From positions 1 to 50,091 of the forward strand of contig JACRNO010000076.1 of NCBI GenBank assembly GCA_016234855.1: a stretch of 50,091 nt of DNA, read 5' to 3'. Positions 35,134-42,772 of the stretch are shown here, piece after piece; position 1 is the first letter of the stretch; every line of letters begins with the position of its first letter. The notes beneath the pieces were generated by a model. That model had not been told where the DNA came from and made no database searches. It saw only the letters and a list, made by a program, of their open reading frames with translations. A program made the translations under genes and the position numbers. The DNA is from Deltaproteobacteria bacterium (GTDB lineage Bacteria; Desulfobacterota; GWC2-55-46).

Positions 35134-36255
35134 TCAGGGTCGGTCTCCGCGCTTTTCAATGCCTCTGTGCCCCTGCCTCGCAATACGGGGGCTGAACTGC
35201 GTTGCATCGTGCCTCGCCTTCAACGTCTTGCGAGCGGCGGCTATTATCTCGTCTTTGCCCGGATAGTATAGCTTTTCCAGCGCCGGGCTTGCCGGGGTAG
35301 GGCACTCCGGCAGGTTTATCCTTACGGGAGCCGCCTTGAGCGCGCCAAAGGCCTCTTCCGTTATATTCGCGATTATCTCGGCGCCTATGCCGCACGTCTG
35401 CCAGCCGGTGTCGGCCACCACGAGCCGTCCGGTCTTTCTGACCGATTCGAGTATCAGCGGCGTATCGAGCGGCTTTAACGCGCGAAGGTCTATTACCTCG
35501 GCGTCGATTCCTTCGGCGGCAAGGGCCTCGGCCGCTTGCATGGCCTCGAAGACCATCAGCGAGAGCGCGATTATGGTGACGTCGCTGCCCTGTCTTCTTA
35601 TTATCCCCTTGCCGATGGGCACTGTATACGGCTTTTCCGGTACGTGTCCGACGTGGTCGTAGAGCCAGCGGTGTTCGATGAATATGACGGGGTTCCCGTC
35701 GTAGACCGCGCTCCGAAGAAGACCTTTTGCGTCGTACGGGTTTGCGGGCATGACGACCTTGACCCCGGGGGCGTGCGTAAAGAGCGATTGCAGGCTCTGC
35801 GAATGCTGCCCTGCGCTGCCCCAGCCGCGCCCTATGATTGAGCGTATCGTCATTGGCACGCTCACCGCCCCGCCGAACATATAATGCCACTTCGCCGCGT
35901 GGTTGATGAGCTGATCCATGGTCAGCGGGACGAAATCGACTCGCATGTGCACGAATATGGGGCGCATGCCCGTAAGGGCCGCGCCTATGGCTATGCCTGT
36001 AAGGGCGTTTTCAGCAAGCGGGGTGTCCATGACGCGCTCCCTGCCGAACCTGAGGTGCAGGCCTTTGGTCGAGCCGAAGACCCCGCCCGCGTCGTCAACT
36101 CCTTCGCCCATGACAAAGACGTCCTTGTCCGCCTCGAGCATCTGGGCCGTCGCCTCGTGGAGGGCCTCTTTGTACGTAAGCCCGCGCAGCCCGGCCGCCG
36201 CGCCGCCCGCCTTCTCAAACTCGGTCTTGTTGCCGTATGTTTTAGTCCATGGCAT
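35134..36255 (-). CDS. TPP-dependent dehydrogenase E1, beta subunit
   Basis: Beta subunit of a pyruvate/acetoin dehydrogenase-type E1 heterotetramer. It shows 'LTYKEALHEATAQMLEADKD', 'VMGEGVDD', 'RVMDTPLAENALTGIAIG', 'GWGSAGQHSQSLQSLFTHAP' with the conserved His in the substrate channel, and the C-terminal transketolase domain ('ALSLMVFEAMQAAEALAAEG', 'EVIDLRALKPLD'). At 373 aa it is longer than usual (about 325), with extra residues at both ends. It overlaps E1-alpha by 14 bp. No E2 acyltransferase is nearby, so it may transfer the TPP-bound intermediate to a small-molecule acceptor instead of a lipoyl domain. Confidence 0.9.
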   Translation of the reverse strand: MPWTKTYGNKTEFEKAGGAAAGLRGLTYKEALHEATAQMLEADKDVFVMGEGVDDAGGVFGSTKGLHLRFGRERVMDTPLAENALTGIAIGAALTGMRPIFVHMRVDFVPLTMDQLINHAAKWHYMFGGAVSVPMTIRSIIGRGWGSAGQHSQSLQSLFTHAPGVKVVMPANPYDAKGLLRSAVYDGNPVIFIEHRWLYDHVGHVPEKPYTVPIGKGIIRRQGSDVTIIALSLMVFEAMQAAEALAAEGIDAEVIDLRALKPLDTPLILESVRKTGRLVVADTGWQTCGIGAEIIANITEEAFGALKAAPVRINLPECPTPASPALEKLYYPGKDEIIAAARKTLKARHDATQFSPRIARQGHRGIEKRGDRP

Positions 36256-37261
36256 GGTTTTGCCCCGCGTATACGTCGCTCAGGAGGTCTGAGGCCCCAG
36301 GAAAGGGACTGGCCTTTGCAAAGGCCACGGCCGTGTCTATCTCTTTATCTATAATCGTTGCCGTCTCGCTCATCTCTTCATCCGTCATTGCGCCGCATTC
36401 AAGAAGGCGCGCCTTGAAGGTCCTTATCGGGCACCTGTCGAGCCAGTCGAATAGCTCGTCCTTTGGGCGGCATCCGTTCTCAAAGTCTGCGTTCGGCCCG
36501 ACGTGCCCTTTCCACCTGTAGGTGATGGCCTCGATGAGCGAGGGCTCGCCACCGTCGCGCGCATTGGCGATTGCCGCTCCGGCGGCCTCGTACACGGCAG
36601 TCACGTCGTTGCCGTCTATGCAGACGCCGTGCGCGTCGAATGCGGCGGCAGCGCTTGAAATCCTGCACGAGGCCTGTCTTGCGGCCTGCGGCGAGTTGGT
36701 GGCGTAGAAGTTGTTCTCGCAGACGAATACGACCGGCAGTCTCTTGAGGGCCGCGAAGTTGAAGGACTCGTAGAAGACGCCCTCTTCGGACGCGCCGTCG
36801 CCGAAGAATATCACCGTCACCCGGCCGTCGCCCCGTATGCGCGAGGCCAGCGCCGCGCCAACGCCCATGGGTATGCCGCCGCCGACTATGGCCGATGTGC
36901 CGAGGATGCCGTTCTTGACGTCTATGACGTGCATGCTCCCGCCCTTGCCCCGGCTGCACCCGGTCTTCCTGCCGTAGAATTCCGCGAAGAGCGGGGCCAT
37001 GGCCGACCCTTTGGCAAGGCAGTGTCCGTGGCCGCGGTGGTTCGAGAAGACGTAGTCCTTCTCTTCCAGGCGCATGCAGACCCCGGCGGCTATGGCCTCC
37101 TGCCCGATGCACAGGTGCACCGGGCACTGCATCTCCTGCTCAGGGTATAGCGCGGCTATCCGCTCTTCAAAGAGCCTGATACGGAGCATGGACGTGTACA
37201 TCTTTACAAGCACGGCTTTTTCGATTTCTGTCTGTGCCTGATGGCGTACGGCTCTTTTCAT
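36242..37261 (-). CDS. TPP-dependent dehydrogenase E1, alpha subunit
   Basis: Alpha subunit, TPP-binding. It has 'FEERIAALYPEQEMQ', 'HLCIGQEAIAAGVCMRL', 'VFSNHRGHGHCLAKG', and the TPP motif beginning GDGASEEGVFYESFNFAALK and ending ENN. The phosphorylation-loop-like 'KGGSMHVIDVKNGILG' is normal for acetoin-type E1. The track starts at a TTG at 37306, which overlaps the previous stop; the ATG at 37261, five bases after GGAG, is more likely and gives 339 residues. Sequence cannot separate pyruvate, acetoin or another 2-oxoacid as substrate. Lpd (E3) lies 23 kb away. Confidence 0.9.
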   Translation of the reverse strand: MKRAVRHQAQTEIEKAVLVKMYTSMLRIRLFEERIAALYPEQEMQCPVHLCIGQEAIAAGVCMRLEEKDYVFSNHRGHGHCLAKGSAMAPLFAEFYGRKTGCSRGKGGSMHVIDVKNGILGTSAIVGGGIPMGVGAALASRIRGDGRVTVIFFGDGASEEGVFYESFNFAALKRLPVVFVCENNFYATNSPQAARQASCRISSAAAAFDAHGVCIDGNDVTAVYEAAGAAIANARDGGEPSLIEAITYRWKGHVGPNADFENGCRPKDELFDWLDRCPIRTFKARLLECGAMTDEEMSETATIIDKEIDTAVAFAKASPFPGASDLLSDVYAGQNHAMD

Positions 37262-37302
37262 CTCGTCTCCGTCGTCTGCGTTGCGGCGCGGCGCGCGTTG
37301 AA

Positions 37303-38370
37303 TCAAATAAAGTTTACGTGCGGGTTAGGGTTCTTGAGTTCCCAGAGGTACCTGTTGACCTCGTCCATGCGGCAGTTCACGCGGCATGCGTCCGTATTGA
37401 GTTCCTCGGCCACGAGCCGTGTTACGGCCGCGCGCTTCGGACCGTTCCATATCTCCTCAAAGCTCGTTTCGTAGATATTTCCGTAGAGGAAGCGTTTGTC
37501 GTTCAGAAACGCGCTGCAGCCCCAGACCCCGCCTCCCGCGTCCACGTACGTCCAGAACGGCAGGGCAAGGCATCTTTCGTACCTGCGGCGGTCTTCTTCA
37601 AGTTTGCGCATGGCGTTCGACCTGAAGACGACGTTGAAGCCGTTGCCGGATATCTCCTTCAATTCGGCCTCAAGGTGCAGGTAATCGCCGTATTTGAACT
37701 CGCTGTACTTGCGCGTGATGCTCTTCAGGTGCTGTGAGTAGGACTTTATAACGAGATAATCCGCCCCTATGTCTTTTGCGATATGCGCAAGCTCGACGGC
37801 CTCGCGCGCGTTCTCGGGCAGGAGTATCAACTGCATGCCGATAGTGGAGCCGGTCTTCTCGCGGTTGCGGAACCTGACCGCGCCGGCGATGTTTTTGATA
37901 GTCTTGTCGAAGTCTTCTTCAGAGGTGCGGTGAATAGCGGCGTACGTCCTGGGTGTCGCGGCGTTGCAGCTTATCTTTATCCACGTGATGGACGGCAGGG
38001 TCTTTGTGAAAATCTTCCCGGTGAAGAGGACGCCGTTGGACGTTATGGCAACGTCTATGCCAGAGGTCTTTGTGTGGTTTATGATTTCCGTTATGTCCTT
38101 GTGCAGGAAGGGTTCGCCCTCGCCCGCGTACATGACGGATTTGAGGCCGAGCCCGGCCATCTCGGTCAGGCGCTCCTTAAGCGCGCCGGTCTCAAGGCTT
38201 CTCGGTTGATACTCCATATAGTCGAGGGCGCAGTAGGTGCACCTGTGGTTGCATGCGCCTATGGGCGAGAGTTCGGCGTATATGGGGTAGACGTCAACGC
38301 CCCTTGCCCAGTCCCCGACGCGCTGCGGATGGTAGATAAGCTTGTGCGAGTCAATCCTGTACTCGTCCAT
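37303..38370 (-). CDS. Radical SAM/SPASM protein, first gene of the glycan cluster
   Basis: A 355-residue radical SAM enzyme with cluster motif CNHRCTYC (Cys40, Cys44, Cys47), 'SVMYAGEGEPFLHKDITEII' as the SAM-binding region, 'VAITSNGVLFTGKIF', and a C-terminal SPASM-type region: 'RYERCLALPFWTYVDAGGGV', 'WGCSAFLNDKRFLYGNIYE', 'CRVNCRMDEVNRYLW'. The SPASM region should hold auxiliary Fe-S clusters. Related proteins occur in sugar and polyketide-like clusters and in peptide maturation, so the substrate is open. It is followed closely by E1-alpha and E1-beta; the promoter should be upstream, in 38371-38600, but I see no clear one on this strand. Confidence 0.88.
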   Translation of the reverse strand: MDEYRIDSHKLIYHPQRVGDWARGVDVYPIYAELSPIGACNHRCTYCALDYMEYQPRSLETGALKERLTEMAGLGLKSVMYAGEGEPFLHKDITEIINHTKTSGIDVAITSNGVLFTGKIFTKTLPSITWIKISCNAATPRTYAAIHRTSEEDFDKTIKNIAGAVRFRNREKTGSTIGMQLILLPENAREAVELAHIAKDIGADYLVIKSYSQHLKSITRKYSEFKYGDYLHLEAELKEISGNGFNVVFRSNAMRKLEEDRRRYERCLALPFWTYVDAGGGVWGCSAFLNDKRFLYGNIYETSFEEIWNGPKRAAVTRLVAEELNTDACRVNCRMDEVNRYLWELKNPNPHVNFI

Positions 38371-38675
38371 GGTTGAGGAGATGCGGCCTGAGTGCGGAAA
38401 ACGCCGCTGCTTCAGTCAGTGATGTCCGGGTGGCGGTCTGCGATGAGAGAGTAGACGAGGGGGGTGGATGATCGTGATGTACTCCGTGTGTAAGTTATTA
38501 TATCGGAATTTTACCGGATGTCCAGCAGGCACATCTCTTTTTTTGTGCCGCCCTCGTCAAATCCCTCCTACCCCCCCCCTTTTCTAAGGGGGGAATTGCA
38601 AGTCTCCTTGACATTCTACAGCTTGTCGAATAAAATTGAATCAGGCGGCAATCCGCCCGGAAATAAGGAGGCAAT
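38371..38675. other. Divergent intergenic region
   Basis: 305 bp between the minus-strand cluster and the metal ATPase. It contains a CCCCCCCCCTTTTCTAAGGGGGG-like palindrome piece (about 38570-38593) and the promoter at 38608-38636. No gene is seen; the track ORF 38498-38812 on the minus strand reads across the ATPase start. Confidence 0.6.
38608..38636 (+). promoter_or_regulatory. Sigma70 promoter of the YHS/P-type ATPase gene
   Basis: TTGACA (38608-38613), a 17-nt spacer, and TAAAAT (38631-38636). The predicted start near 38643 leaves a leader of about 33 nt ending in AAGGAGG before the ATG. No metal-regulator site is recognised with confidence. Confidence 0.75.
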
Positions 38676-41153
38676 ATGGCAATAGACCCTGTCTGCGGCA
38701 TGACAATCGAGCCTTTAAAGGCAAAGGCCACGAGCGTATACAAAGGCGAGACGATATATTTTTGCAACCCCGATTGCAAGGCGAAGTTTGACAAGGCGCC
38801 TGAGATGTACATGGCTGCAAGGCCTGCTCAGCCAGCCGGGGCCGCGCATGCCCATGATAAGGGCGTGATGGTCAAAGATCCTGTCTGCGGCATGACAATT
38901 GAGCTTGTAAAAGCAAAGGCCACGAGCGCCTATAAGGGCGAGACGGTTTATTTCTGCAACCCCGGCTGCAAGGTGAAGTTTGACAAGGCCCCTGATATGT
39001 ATATGGCAGCAAGGCCTGCCGCCATGCCGCACTCTGATGCGGCCGCATCCGGGGAGATGGCAAAAGACCCGATATGCGGGATGGTAGTTCCAAAGGAGCG
39101 CTCCATCAAGACCGAGTCCGGGGGCAGGACATATTACTTCTGCTCGGACGGCTGTCTGCGCACGTTCGAGGCGCCGGAGGCCGAGCTCAAGTCGATGAAG
39201 AAGCGGGTCGCCGTGGCCCTTGCCGGAGTGCTCGTGCTTGCGGTGCTGCGCGCCGCGCTCTTTCTCGGGCTTGCCGCTGGCGCGACGGTGCTTACATGGG
39301 TGCCAATCCCGTGGCTTCCGTGGTTCACGTGGCCGGTCTGGCTCTTCATCGTAACGACGCCGGTGCTCGTCTTCGGCGGCAGGGACTTCTTCGTTGGCGC
39401 GTGGCACGCCATAAAAGACCGTTCCGCGAACATGGACCTGCTCATCGCGCTCGGCACGTCCACGGCATATATCTACAGCACGGTCGTGACGTTCCTTCCG
39501 GACATCCTGCCGGTTGAGGAGAAGGCCGTATACTATGACGTAGCAGCCATCATCATCGCCTTTGTGCTCCTCGGCAAGTACATGGAGGAGATAATCAAGA
39601 AGAGGTCTTCGGCTGCCGTAAGAAAGCTGCTGGACCTCCGCCCGCAGACCGCGCGCGTGATAAGGAACGGCGTTGAGACGGAGGTCCCGGCGGAGTCCAT
39701 CCAGAAAGACGAGATAGTCGCGGTAAGGCCGGGCGAGAAGGTCCCGGCGGACGGCGTCGTTACGGAGGGACATTCATCCATAGACGAAAAACTTATAACG
39801 GGCGAGTCGATACCGTCGGAGAAGGAGGCCGGAGACGCGGTGACCGGCGGCACTCTCAACAAGACCGGGACCTTCAGGTTCAGGGCGGCGCGGGTCGGCG
39901 CCGAGACGACGCTTGCCCAGATAATAAAGCTCGTGGAGGAGGCGCAGTCGTCTACGGCCCGCATCCAGAGGCTTGCCGACAAGGTGGCGTCATACTTTGT
40001 CCCGGCCGTGGTCGGCGCGGCCTTCGCCTCCATCATACTCTGGTCGGCCTTCGGTGACTTTACCACGGGCCTGCTCTCGTTCGTCGCCGTGCTCATCATC
40101 GCCTGTCCGTGCGCCCTGGGCATAGCCACTCCCGCCGCGCTCATGGTGGGCGTTGGCAAGGGCGCGGAACTCGGCATACTCATACGCGGGGCCGAGTATC
40201 TGGAGAGGGCGGCCAAACTCAACTGTGTCGTCTTCGACAAGACCGGCACGCTTACCAAGGGCGAGCCCGAGGTGACTTCGGTCATTGCCGCAACAGGGGT
40301 AAGCGCCGAAGACCTGCTCCTGACAGCGGCCGTCGCGGAGAAAGGCTCGGAGCATCCGCTCGGCGAGGCGATTATCAAGAGGGTCAGGATGGCGGGCGCG
40401 GCGATACCCGACGCCGAGCGTTTCGAGGCCGTGCCCGGCCACGGGGTCAAGGCGTTTTATAAAGGCGCCTGGATAATCATCGGCAACAGGCGGCTTATGA
40501 ATGAAATCAAGGTCGATATCGGGCAAAGCGAGGCCGAGATTGTCCGGCTCGAAGAGGCCGGCAATACCGTCATGCTCGTGGCGAGGCAGGGCGCCTTCTA
40601 CGGGGCCATAGCCGTTGCCGACACCCTCAAGGAGCACGCGGCGGAGGTGGTGGCCGAACTCAAGCGGGAGCGCATCGAGGTCATCATGCTCACGGGCGAC
40701 AACGAGCGCACTGCAAAGGCCATTGCCGCAAAGGCAGGGGTGGACAGGGTCGTGGCGAACGTCCTGCCCGGGGACAAGGCAGCGGTCGTAAAAGAGTTGC
40801 AGGCCGCTGGAAAGGTCGTCGCCATGGTCGGCGACGGCATAAACGACTCGCCCGCGCTCGCCCAGGCCGATATCGGCATAGCCATCGGCAGCGGTTCGGA
40901 CGTGGCAAAGGAGACGGGCGGCATAATACTGGTGCGCGACGACCTGCGCGACGTGGTAAGGGGGATACGCCTTGCGCGCGCAACCATGCGTAAGATCAAG
41001 CAGAACCTTTTTTGGGCGTTTGCCTATAACACCGTCGGCATACCCATAGCGGCCCTCGGCCTCCTGAATCCGATAATCGCGGCCGCAGCAATGGCCCTGT
41101 CGTCTCTGTCCGTGGTCACCAATTCGGCGCTCCTTAAAAGGGTGCGGATATGA
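38676..41153 (+). CDS. P1B-type heavy-metal ATPase with three N-terminal YHS domains
   Basis: An 825-residue metal-export ATPase, probably for copper. Three YHS domains lead: Cys7/30/34, Cys71/94/98 and Cys134/156/160, each with a 'DP(V/I)CGM' start. They replace the HMA (CxxC) domains of CopA. The first two are near-identical, a recent duplication. The core has the metal-site CPC in 'IIACPCALGIATPAALM', 'LITGESIPSEKEAGD', the phosphorylated 'VVFDKTGTLTKGEPEVT', 'KGSEHPLGEAI' with the HP motif, and 'MVGDGINDSPALAQADIGIA'. AAGGAGG precedes the ATG. The CPC plus C-terminal 'AFAYNTVGIPIAALGLLNP' (N, Y) points to a Cu+-type P1B-1 pump; the metal is inferred. Confidence 0.94.
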   Translation: MAIDPVCGMTIEPLKAKATSVYKGETIYFCNPDCKAKFDKAPEMYMAARPAQPAGAAHAHDKGVMVKDPVCGMTIELVKAKATSAYKGETVYFCNPGCKVKFDKAPDMYMAARPAAMPHSDAAASGEMAKDPICGMVVPKERSIKTESGGRTYYFCSDGCLRTFEAPEAELKSMKKRVAVALAGVLVLAVLRAALFLGLAAGATVLTWVPIPWLPWFTWPVWLFIVTTPVLVFGGRDFFVGAWHAIKDRSANMDLLIALGTSTAYIYSTVVTFLPDILPVEEKAVYYDVAAIIIAFVLLGKYMEEIIKKRSSAAVRKLLDLRPQTARVIRNGVETEVPAESIQKDEIVAVRPGEKVPADGVVTEGHSSIDEKLITGESIPSEKEAGDAVTGGTLNKTGTFRFRAARVGAETTLAQIIKLVEEAQSSTARIQRLADKVASYFVPAVVGAAFASIILWSAFGDFTTGLLSFVAVLIIACPCALGIATPAALMVGVGKGAELGILIRGAEYLERAAKLNCVVFDKTGTLTKGEPEVTSVIAATGVSAEDLLLTAAVAEKGSEHPLGEAIIKRVRMAGAAIPDAERFEAVPGHGVKAFYKGAWIIIGNRRLMNEIKVDIGQSEAEIVRLEEAGNTVMLVARQGAFYGAIAVADTLKEHAAEVVAELKRERIEVIMLTGDNERTAKAIAAKAGVDRVVANVLPGDKAAVVKELQAAGKVVAMVGDGINDSPALAQADIGIAIGSGSDVAKETGGIILVRDDLRDVVRGIRLARATMRKIKQNLFWAFAYNTVGIPIAALGLLNPIIAAAAMALSSLSVVTNSALLKRVRI

Positions 41154-41208
41154 GGGAGAAACTGATGGGGGCACGTCAAGCGGCGTGGCTCTGGGATTTA
41201 GCCTGATA

Positions 41209-41276
41209 GGATGCAGACCTGAAGGTCTGCGCTACGTCCTTTTTGCAGCTCAGGGCTTCAGCCCTGATGAAGCCTG
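41209..41276. repeat. GCAGACCTGAAGGTCTGC / CAGGGCTTCAGCCCTG element
   Basis: ATGCAGACCTGAAGGTCTGC then GCTACGT, a TTTTT stretch, then AGCTCAGGGCTTCAGCCCTG. The nearly identical order at 46373-46460 shows this is one dispersed unit. The first palindrome plus TTTTT could also stop transcription of the ATPase gene. Confidence 0.75.
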
Positions 41277-41322
41277 TTTGTTTCCCTGACCCGATGGTCA
41301 TCTCATAAGGAGGTTGTTACCA

Positions 41323-41682
41323 ATGATAAGAAGGCTCTTTCTCGGTTTCGTGTTATTATCTCTGCCTGTTGCCGCTTACGCGGCCGGGCCGGAGCGCGCC
41401 CTCGGCAGCCTCAAAAACGGCGAGGCCGTTTTTAACGTCAACTGCGCCAAATGCCACGGGCTGAAGGGTTCGGGCACGGACAAAGGCCCGCCGCTTGTGC
41501 GCAAGATATACGAACCGAATCATCATTCCGACCTCTCATTCTATTGGGCGGTGGAGCGCGGGGTGCGCTCGCATCACTGGTCTTATGGCGATATGCCGCG
41601 GATTGAAGGCGTATCAAAGGCGGATACCGGTGATATAATTGCCTATATACGCGCCTTGCAGAAAGAGGCGGGTATATACTGA
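41323..41682 (+). CDS. Small periplasmic class I cytochrome c
   Basis: A 119-residue exported monohaem cytochrome. Signal peptide 'LFLGFVLLSLPVAAYA', then CAKCH (Cys41, Cys44, His45) and a likely axial Met91 in 'YGDMPRIEGVSKADTGDI'. Extra histidines ('EPNHHSDLSF', 'GVRSHHWSYG') lie between. The ATG at 41323 follows AAGGAGG by ten bases; the track's TTG at 41314 is not needed. It lies between the metal pump and the selenoprotein on the same strand; its electron partner is unknown. Confidence 0.9.
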   Translation: MIRRLFLGFVLLSLPVAAYAAGPERALGSLKNGEAVFNVNCAKCHGLKGSGTDKGPPLVRKIYEPNHHSDLSFYWAVERGVRSHHWSYGDMPRIEGVSKADTGDIIAYIRALQKEAGIY

Positions 41683-41773
41683 CGGAAGACAGGAGGTGGG
41701 GGGGGCGGGTGGGGGCTGACGCTGCTCGCCCCTACAATTACCGGCAGCCATTCATCTCCGGCATACAACCCTT

Positions 41774-42571
41774 ATGGGCAAACTGAAAAATATAATTCTC
41801 GCCAGACTTCTTACTAGATTTCCGCGGCTTTTCGACAGGTCCGTTGAGAAGGTCGCGCCCTTTCATGTCGAGGGCGTGCCGTGGACGCCGTTTACAAAGC
41901 CCCTTACCGCAGCCCGTATCGGCCTTGTGACGACCGCAGGCGTGCATCTGGTTGGCCAGAAGCCTTTCAATATGATTGACCGCGACGGAGACCCGTCATT
42001 CAGGGAACTGCCTTCGGATACGCCGCTCGGCAATTATACGATAACCCATGACTACTACGACCATGCGGACGCGGACAGGGATATAAATGTCGTCTTTCCC
42101 ATAGAGCGCCTGGCTGAGCTTGAGGCCGCCGGGGCAATAGGCGGCCTCGGCGCCGTCAACTATGGTTTCATGGGGCATATAGACGGGCGCCACATAGAGA
42201 CGCTCATTAAAGAGACGGGCCCGGAAGTGGCGCGAAGGTTGGTTGGTCAGGGCGTGGATGCGGTCGTCCTGACCCCCGGGTGAGGGCTGTGCAATCGGTC
42301 CGTCGGACTGATACAGAGGGCGATTGAGGGTGCGGGCATACCAACGGTCGCAATCTCCATCGTGAGAAGGTTCACGCAGGAGTCCGGCTCGCCGCGCGCG
42401 GTCTTTGTCAAGTGGCCGATGGGCCATCCGCTCGGAGAGCCGGGCAGGGTTGACCAGCAGATGATAATACTCAAGGACGCCCTTAGGGCCCTTGAGACGA
42501 TAAAGACGCCCGGCACCATTATCGACCTGCCGTACCGGTGGAAGCGGTATGAGGATTTAACAGACCGCTGA
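41774..42571 (+). CDS. GrdB/PrdB-family selenoprotein with in-frame UGA (Sec170)
   Basis: The track splits this into 41774-42283 and 42362-42571, but both are in one frame joined by a TGA at 42281-42283. Reading that TGA as selenocysteine gives 265 residues. The junction reads 'VVLTPG-Sec-GLCNRSVGLIQ', a UxxC redox motif at the place where glycine/sarcosine/betaine/D-proline reductase selenoprotein B proteins carry Sec. Downstream homology continues: 'GIPTVAISIVRRF' and 'VKWPMGHPLGEPG'. A hairpin follows the UGA (separate entry). These reductases act on amino-acid-derived substrates; for this short form the substrate is unknown. No selA, selB, selC or selD lies in the window. No good ribosome binding site is seen before the ATG. 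Confidence 0.9.
42287..42316 (+). promoter_or_regulatory. Candidate bacterial SECIS hairpin
   Basis: TCGGTCC (42295-42301), a GTC loop, and GGACTGA (42305-42311) form a 7-bp stem with one G-U pair, extended below by CTGT/ACAG across an uneven internal loop. The apical loop is 18-20 nt after the TGA, the distance typical of bacterial SECIS elements bound by SelB. Confidence 0.75.
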
Positions 42572-42683
42572 TAAAGCCCCATCTGCTTCGTTTTCTTCGT
42601 CGTTCGTCACTGCGACGCACAACAGAGTGCGTCTCATTCCTCACTCCTCGACGCCTCGCATATGGGGCTTTCTGAGCGGTCTG
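42561..42683. repeat. 123-bp MITE-like palindromic element, copy 2
   Basis: Terminal repeats CAGACCGCTGATAAAGCCCC(AT) and (AT)GGGGCTTTCTGAGCGGTCTG match at 20 of 22 inverted positions. The core shares ordered blocks with 1425-1542. The left arm covers the last codons and the stop (TGA at 42569-42571) of the selenoprotein gene. Confidence 0.8.
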
Positions 42684-42738
42684 ATAGGATTTGAGTTTTA
42701 AGACGATAGCATGGTTTTCCCGTACCTACCCTTGCCCA

Positions 42739-42766
42739 TTGACTTAACCCCCGGATTTGGTATATT
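42739..42766 (+). promoter_or_regulatory. Sigma70 promoter placing transcription start at the kdsB ATG
   Basis: TTGACT (42739-42744), a 16-nt spacer, TATATT (42761-42766). With the usual geometry position +1 falls at 42773, the A of the kdsB ATG. No Shine-Dalgarno site precedes that ATG, which fits a leaderless message. Confidence 0.65.
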
Positions 42767-42772
42767 GGCCAG

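Noticed and set aside
42281-42283. Sequencing error or true stop in the GrdB-like gene
   Set aside because: The TGA is at the exact Sec position of the family, followed by GLC and a SECIS-like hairpin, and the frame continues with homologous sequence.
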